Positions 27,723 through 36,277 of a stretch of 54,828 bases of DNA are shown here, in pieces. A program made the position numbers and the translations under genes. A model generated the notes under the pieces. The model did not search any database and had not been told where the DNA came from. It was given only the letters and a program-made list of their open reading frames with translations. Origin of the DNA: CAVYHX01 sp963768415. GTDB lineage: Bacteria; Pseudomonadota; Gammaproteobacteria; UBA9214. Position 1 is the first letter of the stretch. Every line of letters begins with the position of its first letter. Location of the stretch: NCBI GenBank assembly GCA_963768415.1, contig CAVYHX010000021.1:1-54828 (forward strand). The letters are read 5' to 3'.

Positions 27723-28391
27723 TCAAGAGCCATGAAAACTGTAGTTAAACATTTCTATGTCCTTTTTATACAAATGTGTTACTAACTCAAATGATTCATC
27801 ATCATAGTAATCATTGTACTTTTTCCTGTTTGATGAGGCATTAAAGTGTCCCAGTTCCTCCTTTAGATCAATATATTCACCAAGACGATTGTAATCATCA
27901 TTCAGAGACTCATATCTCCCGATAAAATCAATAGTGCTTAACGGGGTAAAATACTCGATCGAGTCCACTATCCCTTCTGTGTGTGCCAGTATCCAATAGG
28001 CCTCGCACCCAAACCTGTTTTTGCTTTTTTGTTTTTTATTTTTCCAGGGGCGCAAATGAATGTTATTTTTTTTCTTTAGGCCGAGTTCCTGATAAATGTT
28101 ACGAAAATATATAACTTTCTTTATATATTCATTAAATGGAATGTTCAAAATATCCTTTTTCTCGAATGCAATATAGTAATCTGCGGCAAGTATGCTTTTC
28201 GTGTTCATCAGATAGGCAGAAACAATCCTGTCATACGGGTTTCTAATAAATGTGAACCTGAAATCATATGTGTGTTTACTGTAAATTTTTTCAAACTTTA
28301 GTGATGGGGTAACTTCAATAACATTTTTACTGAATGCAGTAGACAGGCTTGTACTGCCAGTTTTACCAATGCGGATATATAGCGTTTTCAT
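27723..28391 (-). CDS. Sulfotransferase family protein
   Basis: A 222-residue enzyme predicted to move sulfate from PAPS to a glycan hydroxyl. The 5'-phosphosulfate loop is IRIGKTGSTSLSTAF (residues 6-20) and the 3'-phosphate site is FTFIRNPYDRIVSAYLMN (about 48-65), as in the Sulfotransfer_2 and carbohydrate-sulfotransferase families. The C-terminal part has the IDFIGRYESLNDDYNRL segment typical of these enzymes. The gene is strikingly AT-rich and lysine/asparagine-rich against GC-rich neighbours, pointing to recent acquisition. It lies among glycosyltransferases, so the acceptor is probably the LPS or capsule. Confidence 0.83.
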   Translation of the reverse strand: MKTLYIRIGKTGSTSLSTAFSKNVIEVTPSLKFEKIYSKHTYDFRFTFIRNPYDRIVSAYLMNTKSILAADYYIAFEKKDILNIPFNEYIKKVIYFRNIYQELGLKKKNNIHLRPWKNKKQKSKNRFGCEAYWILAHTEGIVDSIEYFTPLSTIDFIGRYESLNDDYNRLGEYIDLKEELGHFNASSNRKKYNDYYDDESFELVTHLYKKDIEMFNYSFHGS

Positions 28392-28475
28392 TTTAGTGTG
28401 TATTTATAACCCTGGATTAATTTGCATACGAACGACGCATGCAAGAAAGTCGTAAAGACTCAAAGCGTGCTCTTG

Positions 28476-29217
28476 CTACTCATGCCAGAAATCGTTGATC
28501 CACGTGGCGGGCCGGATGTGTTTGTACAATTTCTTGTAGCTTTTTGCCGGCCAGATGCCGGCCGCGGCGTCATCCGGGTTGGGTGCGCCCGGGAAAGCCA
28601 CCACGCGCGCACCGGCCGGAAGCCGCGGGGCCTGCCACCAGCGCATCGGCATCGACGGGACGCACTGCACCTTGAACAGCAGACACCAGTCGTCCGGCCA
28701 GAATTCGGTATCGGGAATGTTGCGGGTCACGAAAGTCTGTTCATTGCCGTAGCGGCGGATGACGCCCATGAAATCGCTGGCCCAGCTCATCCAGTAACTG
28801 CGGATGACTGCCGACCCGGAAGCGGTACACCGAGGTGTTGCCGATGTGCTGGCCCGGCTGCGTCCAGTTGTGCATGACGACAAATGATTTTTCCGGCAGG
28901 TAATCGAAGAAGGCATCCAGCGATCCTGTGATTACCACGTCCAGATCCAGGAACAGCCAGTCACCCTCCATGCCGGGCAGAGTCCCGGCCCACAGGGCGA
29001 TCTTGCGCCAGCCCGTTTCGCGCCACGGCAAGGGCCCGTCGATGGCAGGGCAGTCCTTGCATTCAATGCCGGGATTGAGTCCGTCCGGATTATCGGTCAT
29101 GCAGACGAAGCGGCACTCGCCGCTAACGCTCCTGCGGACCATGCCATACAACTTGTTGACGAAGCCGGCATCGTACAGGGTGCCCCATTTCATGCAGACG
29201 ATGTTTTTCATGTGCAT
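28476..29217 (-). CDS. Probable glycosyltransferase of unknown family (frameshifted)
   Basis: Starts MHMKNIVCMKWGTLYDAGFV (ATG 29217 or 29211). It contains a DXD-like cluster WLFLDLDVVITGSLDAFFDY, typical of GT-A enzymes that hold a metal and a nucleotide sugar, followed by VVMHNWTQPGQHIGNTSVYR. Near 28795 homology-like sequence moves to another frame (WASDFMGVIRRYGNEQTFV ... FPGAPNPDD ... INDFWHE) ending at 28476. The joined protein is about 245 residues. I do not recognise a named family with certainty; the DLDV motif and the setting among glycan genes suggest a glycosyltransferase. The frameshift is probably an indel error. Confidence 0.6.
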
Positions 29218-29400
29218 CGGACGGTTGTTCAGATTGTCACGATGCGGGCGTGGGACGGCTGGAGCAGGGTACGGCTGAGTTGCTTGAGCGAAAGTTTCAC
29301 TAGTATCCGGGTATTCACAATATTGGACGCAGGTGCAATTTAACAAATTGGCGCACCAATAAACAGTTGGCGCCCGCCTGCTGGTGAATCCCGGCGTCCT

Positions 29401-30474
29401 TCAGCCGCCCCGGGCGCGGTGCAGGATGCGTGCGCGGGCCTTGCCGTAAATGTCCTGCAGGCGATTTGCCAGGCTGTGCCTGCGCAGCGCATGGCGTGAA
29501 TAGATTCTGCCGGATGCTTCCCGGGCCCGGCCGGGCATGTGACGTTGCTCGATTTCCCGGGACACCAGCGCGAAGTAATTGTATTCGTAGAGGACGCGGC
29601 GGCGGGCCTCGATAATGGCGGGCAGGCGCTGTGCGTATGCATTGTTCGCGATGGCCGCGCGGATGATGGTTAGTGCACCCGCCGGATCATGCATATCGAT
29701 CGGTATGAAGCTCTCCGCCGGAAAGTAGTCCGTGATGTTGGTGCAGCCACAGTAAAACGGCAGGGTCAGGCCGAGAAAGGCATCGGCCAGTTTCTCGGTC
29801 CAGTGATGGGGACTGATATGGTTCTCGATGGCGATATGGTAGCGGTAGGTGTCCAGCGCCTCGGCCTTGTCGTCCAGCGGCCGGGCGCCCTGTCCGTAGA
29901 CATCGATCTCCGGCAAGGCGTCCATGAGCTGGCGCATGAAGGTGTTGCGCCGGTGGTGCAGCGTATGCCGTTGCCGCTTCGGCGAGAACACCATGGAGAG
30001 GTTGCGCGTCTTGGCGGCCGGCGGGTTGGCCGCCATGGCGTTGAACGGGCGTTCATGCTCCGCGCCGACCCCGTACATCCAGATCAGGCCCGCCTGTGAA
30101 AAGATCCGGTCGCGATGCGGCAGCGCGCGCTCGTCCTGGCTGGTGAGCACGCAGCCGAACTGCCGGGTGAACGGATTGCCGTAGTGCTTGATGGAAGCGG
30201 GTTCGCTGGTGGTCAACAGGGTATGCGCCGGCGGGCAGGCGAGCGCTTCAAAACGCTTGTTGCGTGGTACATCCGGCAGGCCGGGCAGGTCCTCGTAGAC
30301 CACCAGCCAGTCGTAGTCCCGGTCGGCGGGATCGAAGCTGAAGCGGCAGTTTCCCCAGACCGGCACTCCACCCGGGAACTGGTGCATGAAGTAGCGTGAC
30401 GGGAGCGGACTCTGCAGCTTTACGCGTATCACTGTGTCACCCGGCAGGGAACTGTATGTCGTCTTGTCGTTCAT
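29401..30474 (-). CDS. GT10 (alpha-fucosyltransferase-like) glycosyltransferase
   Basis: A 357-residue protein resembling GT10 alpha-1,3-fucosyltransferases. The donor-binding region is clear: YRYHIAIENHISPHHWTEKL-ADAFLGLTLPFYCGCTNI-TDYFPAESFIPID, with the EN and TEKL residues that contact GDP-sugar. An upstream LSMVFSPKR stretch matches the start of the C-terminal domain. The C-terminal tail is arginine-rich, consistent with peripheral membrane attachment. The gene is 30 bases from lpxL on the same strand. Fucose or another GDP-sugar would be added to LPS; the exact donor is inferred only. Confidence 0.78.
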   Translation of the reverse strand: MNDKTTYSSLPGDTVIRVKLQSPLPSRYFMHQFPGGVPVWGNCRFSFDPADRDYDWLVVYEDLPGLPDVPRNKRFEALACPPAHTLLTTSEPASIKHYGNPFTRQFGCVLTSQDERALPHRDRIFSQAGLIWMYGVGAEHERPFNAMAANPPAAKTRNLSMVFSPKRQRHTLHHRRNTFMRQLMDALPEIDVYGQGARPLDDKAEALDTYRYHIAIENHISPHHWTEKLADAFLGLTLPFYCGCTNITDYFPAESFIPIDMHDPAGALTIIRAAIANNAYAQRLPAIIEARRRVLYEYNYFALVSREIEQRHMPGRAREASGRIYSRHALRRHSLANRLQDIYGKARARILHRARGG

Positions 30475-30505
30475 GTGACTGGTTTAAGCGTACGCATCGT
30501 TCGGT

Positions 30506-31426
30506 TCAATAGAATGAATTGTCACCTGCCGGACGCGTCTTGAAGCGCCGGTGTGCCCACAGGTACTGCTCCGGTTGTTCGCGGATGCGTTCTTCGAGCA
30601 GTGCATTGATGCGTTGGGTATCCGCTTCCGGTGATTCACCTGGAAAGTCCTCCAGTGCCGGGTACAGCTTGAGCACATACCCCTTTGCACCGGGCAGGCG
30701 TGTCTGTATGAACGGGACTACCGGCGAATGGGCCATTTTTGCCAGTGTCGATGTCGCCGTGATGGTGGCTGCCGGGATGCCGAAGAATGGCACGAACATG
30801 CCTTTGCCAATGCCAAAGTCCTGGTCAGGCGCATACCAGACCGGGATATTGTTACGCAGACTTTTGCGCATGCCGAGCAGGTTGTCGCGCAGGATGGCCT
30901 TTTGGGTGAACCCGCTGCGTCCGCGGCTGATGACATATTCCATGGCTTTATTCTTGTGCTCGCGGTAAAGGACCTGGAACGGGGTAAACAGGGACAGCAG
31001 CCGCCCGCCGATTTCCATGGTGGTGAAATGCGCACTCAGCAGGATTGCACCGTTTCCCTGCGCGAGCGCCTGCTGCAGATTTTCCATCCCTTCAAGGGTA
31101 ACGAGCCGTTCCAGTTTTTTATCGGATGACCACCAGCTCATGCCCATTTCCATGAGACCGATGCCCATGGATTCAAAATGGTCTGTGAGCAGCTGCTGGC
31201 GTTGCTCCGGGGTGAGTTCCGGGAAACAGAGATCGATATTGACGCGTGCAATATGCCTGCGGTGTCTTGCAAAACCCGGCATGATGCGGCCGATGAATCT
31301 ACCGATCCGGACTTGCCAGGAGAACGGCAGGTGAGTCAGGCACCACAGGATCCCCATGGCAAACCACGTCGGCCAGTAACGAATGGCAAATTTCCCCGGG
31401 TCCCCGGTATTTTTCTGGGTGCTCAT
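30506..31426 (-). CDS. lpxL: Lipid A late acyltransferase LpxL/HtrB
   Basis: Inner-membrane enzyme adding a secondary acyl chain to Kdo2-lipid IVA. The 306-residue protein has an N-terminal hydrophobic anchor (WFAMGILWCLTHLPF), the catalytic HX4E motif in SAHFTTMEIGG, the GRSGFTQKAILRD region, WYAPDQDFGIGKGMFVPFFG and the C-terminal YLWAHRRFKTRP, all hallmarks of the family. It is first in a minus-strand run (lpxL, GT10, 28476 gene, sulfotransferase, FkbM) and divergent from hldE. LpxL and LpxM cannot be told apart with confidence here, but the sequence looks more like LpxL. Confidence 0.92.
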   Translation of the reverse strand: MSTQKNTGDPGKFAIRYWPTWFAMGILWCLTHLPFSWQVRIGRFIGRIMPGFARHRRHIARVNIDLCFPELTPEQRQQLLTDHFESMGIGLMEMGMSWWSSDKKLERLVTLEGMENLQQALAQGNGAILLSAHFTTMEIGGRLLSLFTPFQVLYREHKNKAMEYVISRGRSGFTQKAILRDNLLGMRKSLRNNIPVWYAPDQDFGIGKGMFVPFFGIPAATITATSTLAKMAHSPVVPFIQTRLPGAKGYVLKLYPALEDFPGESPEADTQRINALLEERIREQPEQYLWAHRRFKTRPAGDNSFY

Positions 31427-31583
31427 GACATCAGGTGAGGGTAATAGTGGAATTGATTGTAGCCTCTTGCCTTGCCCGAGACACCCATTCGATTGTTGCG
31501 GATGCGGCCTGCCCGGTGCATGCAGACCGTAAGTGACACTGTGCTATTATCCTGTCCGTTATTCATTCTTGAATGCTGACGCA

Positions 31584-33014
31584 ATGAAAATACACATTCC
31601 AGCCTTCGACGCGGCCCGGGTACTGGTCGTCGGTGATGTCATGCTGGATCGTTACTGGCACGGCGCGACCTCCCGGATTTCACCGGAGGCGCCGGTGCCG
31701 GTCGTGCATGTCAGGCAGTCGGAAGAACGGCCGGGTGGCGCGGCAAACGTAGCGCTGAATATCGCCGCACTGGGCGCGCGGGCGCGTTTGCTGGGTGTTA
31801 CGGGTAATGACGAAGCGGCCGGCTCGTTGCACGCCTTGATGGGTGCCGCCGGCATTGAATGCCATTTCCAGAAAATAGTCGACACGCCGACCGTGACCAA
31901 GTTACGGGTGATCAGCCGTCATCAGCAGCTGATACGCCTTGACTTCGAGGATGGTTTCGCGGCCATCGATGCAGACGCACTGATGCAGGATTACCGGCAG
32001 GGTCTCGAGGCCTGTGATGTTGTGGTGCTGTCTGATTACGGTAAAGGCACGCTGGTAGAAATTCAGCAGTTGATCCAGGCAGCGCGGGCCGCTGGCAAGC
32101 CGGTACTGATTGACCCCAAGTCCCAGGACTATGCGCTCTATGAGGGCGCGAGTGTGATCACGCCGAATATGGCGGAGTTCGAACTGGTCGCCGGCGCCTG
32201 CCGGAACGAGCAGGAGTTGCTGGAAAAAGCGAACGGGTTGCTCGAACGCCATAACATCGATGCCTTGCTGGTGACCCGTGGTGAACATGGCATGTCCTTG
32301 CTGCGCAGGGGAGAATCCGAGCTGCATTTGCCGGCCCAGGCGCGTGAGGTCTTTGATGTAACCGGTGCCGGTGATACGGTCATTTCGGTGCTGGCAGCCG
32401 CGCTGGCCGCCGGTGAGGACCTGCCCTCGGCGACCGCGCTGGCGAATCTTGCCGCCGGAATCGTGGTTGCCAAGCTGGGTACCGCAAGTGTTTCGGTACC
32501 CGAGTTATGGCATGCCGCCCAGCTGGGCCACGGGGCCGGATTCGGCAGCCTGAGCGAGGCGCAGTTGCAGCTTGCAGTAGCGGCTGCGCGCAACCAGGGC
32601 GCTCGCATCGTGATGACGAACGGCTGTTTTGACATCCTGCATGCCGGGCATGTGGCCTATTTGAGCCAGGCACGGCGCCTGGGTGACCGGTTGATTGTTG
32701 CCGTAAATGATGATGAGTCCGTCAGGCGGCTCAAGGGCAGTGGACGGCCGATCAACTCGCTGGACCGGCGTATGGCGGTGCTTGCGGCGCTGGAGAGCGT
32801 CGACTGGGTCGTGCCGTTTTCCGAAGATACGCCCGAGCGCCTGATTTGCGCGATCAATCCCGACCTGCTGGTTAAGGGCGGGGACTACAGGCCGGAAGAG
32901 ATCGCCGGCCACGATTGCGTGTCCCGCCAGGGTGGGAAAGTCGTGGTGCTGGATTATGAGGATGGTTGCTCGACCAGCGATATTATTGAAACTATTCAGC
33001 GGAGAAATCGTTAA
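31584..33014 (+). CDS. hldE: Bifunctional heptose-7-phosphate kinase / heptose-1-phosphate adenylyltransferase
   Basis: Makes ADP-D-glycero-D-manno-heptose for the LPS inner core. Starting at ATG 31584 (MKIHIPAFDAARVLVVGDVM) it is 476 residues, the usual length. The N-terminal PfkB/ribokinase-like domain (1-~330) has GDVMLDRYWHG, ERPGGAANVALNIA and the ATP/catalytic signature VFDVTGAGDTVISVLAAAL. The C-terminal nucleotidyltransferase domain has TNGCFDILHAGHVAYL with the HxGH motif. Divergent from lpxL and followed by hldD and waaA. Confidence 0.96.
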   Translation: MKIHIPAFDAARVLVVGDVMLDRYWHGATSRISPEAPVPVVHVRQSEERPGGAANVALNIAALGARARLLGVTGNDEAAGSLHALMGAAGIECHFQKIVDTPTVTKLRVISRHQQLIRLDFEDGFAAIDADALMQDYRQGLEACDVVVLSDYGKGTLVEIQQLIQAARAAGKPVLIDPKSQDYALYEGASVITPNMAEFELVAGACRNEQELLEKANGLLERHNIDALLVTRGEHGMSLLRRGESELHLPAQAREVFDVTGAGDTVISVLAAALAAGEDLPSATALANLAAGIVVAKLGTASVSVPELWHAAQLGHGAGFGSLSEAQLQLAVAAARNQGARIVMTNGCFDILHAGHVAYLSQARRLGDRLIVAVNDDESVRRLKGSGRPINSLDRRMAVLAALESVDWVVPFSEDTPERLICAINPDLLVKGGDYRPEEIAGHDCVSRQGGKVVVLDYEDGCSTSDIIETIQRRNR

Positions 33015-33094
33015 GCGGGCTGAAATACTACGACGCAAGAACGGCAGGTGCGTGGAGCCGGGTGATATGAAATCAATTTATTATCCGGATTTTA

Positions 33095-33245
33095 TTCTCT
33101 CCCGCAGGGAAAGGGAGCTTATGGGGCAAGCAGTCACTGCTGTCCCGCATACTCCCTCTCCCTCCGGGAGAGGGTTGGGGAGAGGGGATCAATTCAAGCC
33201 AGCTACCTGATATTCTATCCCCTCATCCTGTCCTTCTCCCGGAGG
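33095..33245. repeat. Palindromic intergenic repeats in the hldE-hldD gap
   Basis: Contains CCCTCTCCCTCCGGGAGAGGG at about 33153-33173 and the related TTCTCCCGGAGGGAGAAGGG at about 33234-33253, each able to fold into a hairpin, with a weaker CTCTCCCGCAGGGAAAGGGAG copy near 33098. This is a widely distributed bacterial intergenic repeat type. The remainder of the 33015-33418 gap has a small inverted repeat (TTACTG-N6-CAGTAA, about 33334) and no gene. Confidence 0.7.
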
Positions 33246-33418
33246 GAGAAGGGACGCACTGTTCGTACAGCGATGGATGGCTTTCATATCCTGTCGCTAT
33301 TAATTGCTCCGTGCAATGCGTTCATTCATGGACTTACTGTACTTTCAGTAAACGTAAACGGTACAGCAGTAGGCAGCAGTGAATTGAGCCGGATAATAAA
33401 CCTACCAGGTAGTCAACA

Positions 33419-34369
33419 ATGATCATTGTGACAGGCGGCGCCGGATTTATCGGCAGTAACATCGTGAAGGCGCTCAACACCAGGGGCCGCGAGGATATCC
33501 TGGTGGTCGATGACCTCAGGGACGGCACGAAATTCCGCAATCTGGCCGACTGTGAAATACAGGACTACCTGGATAAGGATGACTTCATCAAACAGGTGCG
33601 CGCGGGTACGGATTTCGGCGCGCCGGTCGAGGTGGTATTTCATGAGGGCGCCTGCTCGAAGACCACCGAGTGGGACGGCCGCTATATGATGGACAACAAT
33701 TACGAGTATTCGAAAAGCCTGCTGCATTATTGCCAGGAGAAAGGAGCGGCTTATCTATATGCCTCGTCGGCGTCCGTTTACGGCGGCGGTCAGGTGTTCG
33801 GCGAATCCCGGGAGTTCGAGGCGCCGTTGAATGTATACGGTTATTCAAAATTCCTGTTCGACCAGTATGTGCGCCGTGTCCTGCCGGGCGCTAAAAACCA
33901 GATTGCAGGGTTTCGCTATTTCAACGTGTATGGCCCGCGCGAGCAGCACAAGGGCAGCATGGCCAGTGTCGCCTATCACCTCAGTCAGCAGCTCGATGCG
34001 GGTGAGAATCCGCGTCTGTTCGCCGGCTGCGACGGTTACGGTGATGGCGAGCAGCGCCGTGACTTCATCTATATTGATGACGTGGTGGATGTCAATCTCT
34101 GGTTTATGGATAACCCGGACAAATCCGGTATTGTGAATCTTGGTACCGGCCGCTGCCAAAGTTTCAATGATGTTGCGAATGCGGTAATTGCCTGGCATGG
34201 CAGGGGTGCGATTGAATACATCCCCTTTCCGGAGCATTTGCGCGGCCGCTACCAGAGTTTCACCGAGGCCGATATACAGGCGTTGCGCGGTCTGGGATAT
34301 GATAAACCGTTCAAGACGGTGGAAGCGGGCGTGCCCCTGTATATGGACTGGCTGCGATCGCAGCAATGA
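33419..34369 (+). CDS. hldD: ADP-L-glycero-D-manno-heptose 6-epimerase
   Basis: Converts the HldE product to ADP-L-glycero-D-manno-heptose. The 316-residue SDR protein begins MIIVTGGAGFIGSNIVKAL, has FHEGACSKTTEWDGRYMM, the serine segment YASSASVYGGG, the catalytic pair in VYGYSKFLFD, the family signature FRYFNVYGPREQHKGSMASV and RDFIYIDDVV. Length and motifs match RfaD/HldD. It lies 404 bases after hldE and 54 bases before waaA. Confidence 0.96.
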   Translation: MIIVTGGAGFIGSNIVKALNTRGREDILVVDDLRDGTKFRNLADCEIQDYLDKDDFIKQVRAGTDFGAPVEVVFHEGACSKTTEWDGRYMMDNNYEYSKSLLHYCQEKGAAYLYASSASVYGGGQVFGESREFEAPLNVYGYSKFLFDQYVRRVLPGAKNQIAGFRYFNVYGPREQHKGSMASVAYHLSQQLDAGENPRLFAGCDGYGDGEQRRDFIYIDDVVDVNLWFMDNPDKSGIVNLGTGRCQSFNDVANAVIAWHGRGAIEYIPFPEHLRGRYQSFTEADIQALRGLGYDKPFKTVEAGVPLYMDWLRSQQ

Positions 34370-34423
34370 TGCGTACGTTCAGATTCTTCACCTGAATCTC
34401 CGGTTTTTTCAGGGCAGACCACA

Positions 34424-35683
34424 TTGAGAACACTTTATACGATCTGCCTGTATCTACTGGCGCCCTTTGTGGTTATGCGCCTGGCCTGGCGTGGCCTGCG
34501 CGCTCCGGATTACTGGCGGCGCTGGCCGGAACGGTTCGGTAATATCGAGCCGCCGCTGGGGGAGCGGGTCATCTGGGTCCATGCAGTGTCGGTCGGCGAA
34601 GTGCTGGCAGCCGAGCCGTTCATCCGCGCGCTGCTTGAGAAGTATCAGGAATACTCCCTGCTGGTTACGACGGTTACACCGACGGGCTCGGCGCAGGTCA
34701 TGGCGCTGTTCGGCAGCGAGGTGGCCCATGTCTATGCGCCCTATGATTTGCCCGATGCCGTGGCACGCTTTCTGGGCCGGGTCCAGCCGCGGTTGGCGAT
34801 TGTGATGGAGACCGAACTCTGGCCTAACCTGTTCAACGCCTGTCAGCGTCTCAAAATTCCGTTGTTGCTGGTCAATGCACGCCTCTCGGCAAAATCGGTC
34901 AGGGGTTACCGGCGCGTGCGCAGCCTGATTGCGCAGACCCTCGCGGCGGTAACCGAAATTGCTGCGCAGGGCAAAGACGATGCCCGGCGTTTTGCCCTGC
35001 TGGGGGCGCCCGGGGACAGGATAACGGTAACCGGCAACATGAAGTTCGAGCAGCGCATTCCACCCGGTCTGTTCGAACGGGCTCAGGTCCTGCGGCGGGA
35101 CTGGGGTGTCGGACGCCCGGTGTGGATTGCCGCCAGTACCCACGAAGGTGAAGATGAACTGATCCTCGATGTATTCCGGCAGATACGTAAAAAAATCGAT
35201 GACTGCCTGCTGGTGCTGGTGCCACGCCATCCCGAGCGTTTCAGCGCGGTCGCCGAACTATGCCGGCATCGCGGTTACCACACGGTTTTGCGCAGTGCGA
35301 ACGTGCCGTGTTCCGCGGATACCGGTGTTTTTGTCGGCGACACCATGGGCGAGTTGCCCCTGTTCTATGCGGCTGCGGATGTGGCCTTTGTGGGCGGCAG
35401 CCTGGTGCACACCGGCGGACATAATATGCTGGAACCGGCCGCACTGGGTATCCCGGTGGTGACGGGGCCGAATGTATTCAACTTTACCGAGATCAGCGAG
35501 TTACTGGTTGAATCCGGTGCCTGCCGCAAGGTGGAGAGTACCGCTGAACTCGAAGATACCGTGACCCGGTGGTTGCTGGATGCCAATGAGCGTCACAGTG
35601 TGGGCGAACGGGGACGGGCAACTATCGAGAAAAACCGCGGCGCACTGGACAAGGTGCTCGCGATCATCGGCAAATATCTGTAG
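34424..35683 (+). CDS. waaA: 3-deoxy-D-manno-octulosonic acid (Kdo) transferase
   Basis: Adds Kdo to lipid IVA. The 419-residue GT30 enzyme starts at TTG 34424 (MRTLYTICLYLLAPFVVMRL), with an N-terminal membrane anchor. It has the conserved IWVHAVSVGEVLAAEPF, TTVTPTGSAQV, the acidic PRLAIVMETELWPNLF, GNMKFEQ, WIAASTHEGEDELI and the C-terminal VGGSLVHTGGHNMLEPAALG nucleotide-site motif. A complete reading frame. Together with hldE, hldD and lpxL it gives a compact LPS inner-core/lipid A region. Confidence 0.95.
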   Translation: MRTLYTICLYLLAPFVVMRLAWRGLRAPDYWRRWPERFGNIEPPLGERVIWVHAVSVGEVLAAEPFIRALLEKYQEYSLLVTTVTPTGSAQVMALFGSEVAHVYAPYDLPDAVARFLGRVQPRLAIVMETELWPNLFNACQRLKIPLLLVNARLSAKSVRGYRRVRSLIAQTLAAVTEIAAQGKDDARRFALLGAPGDRITVTGNMKFEQRIPPGLFERAQVLRRDWGVGRPVWIAASTHEGEDELILDVFRQIRKKIDDCLLVLVPRHPERFSAVAELCRHRGYHTVLRSANVPCSADTGVFVGDTMGELPLFYAAADVAFVGGSLVHTGGHNMLEPAALGIPVVTGPNVFNFTEISELLVESGACRKVESTAELEDTVTRWLLDANERHSVGERGRATIEKNRGALDKVLAIIGKYL

Positions 35684-35708
35684 CCAGCACGCTGACTGGC
35701 GCGCCGGT

Positions 35709-36239
35709 TCAGTCGGTGTAGCGCACCCCGCGCCGCTCGGCCATGGCCGCCCCGATATCCTTCAGTTGCTCGCTGCTCAGGCTGCTTTCGGCCCGCGGCA
35801 GGAATTCCATATTCTCGCGCCGCACATGCTGGCGGCTGAGCTCGCAGAACCTGCTGGCAGTCGTGCTGAACGCGGCGCGATCCGCCACCTCCGGGAAGCG
35901 CCGCAGGTCCACTTCGAGCGCCTTCCAGAGAGCATCCAGTTCTGCGTGTTCCTGTCGCAGGCTGTGTACCAGGTCCGCCAGCTTGAGCGACTGCCGGGCC
36001 AGCAACGGAAACAGGTCGCCCTCCTCATCCAGGTGATGCTGGAGCGCGCTGCTGGAAAAATAGGCCATGACGCTGCGTGCGGCAGCAGCAGTTTCGGTAT
36101 CGATCGTGTCACTATTCAAGTTTGCTATGAGCTGTTCCAGCAGTTCGCAGTGGTCCAGCATGCGGGCGTGGCAGGCGCGCAGCAGTGCCAGCGGCTGATC
36201 GAAGCCGGGCGTGCTGTCAGTGGGGTTGTGCTCACTCAT
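35709..36239 (-). CDS. Hemerythrin HHE cation-binding domain protein
   Basis: A 176-residue all-helical protein with the hemerythrin-like ligand pattern: HARMLDHCELLEQL, HHLDEEGDLFPLL, LRQEHAELDALW and SRQHVRRENMEFLPRAE, giving five to six His plus Glu/Asp candidates for a non-heme di-iron centre. Such single-domain bacterial proteins bind O2 or respond to NO or iron, but the function of this one is unknown. Only 25 bases separate its stop from the convergent waaA stop; this is the one convergent gap in the window without a repeat. Confidence 0.85.
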   Translation of the reverse strand: MSEHNPTDSTPGFDQPLALLRACHARMLDHCELLEQLIANLNSDTIDTETAAAARSVMAYFSSSALQHHLDEEGDLFPLLARQSLKLADLVHSLRQEHAELDALWKALEVDLRRFPEVADRAAFSTTASRFCELSRQHVRRENMEFLPRAESSLSSEQLKDIGAAMAERRGVRYTD

Positions 36240-36277
36240 CCTATAATCCTCGGCCTGGCAGGTGTTGTGACTCTAGC

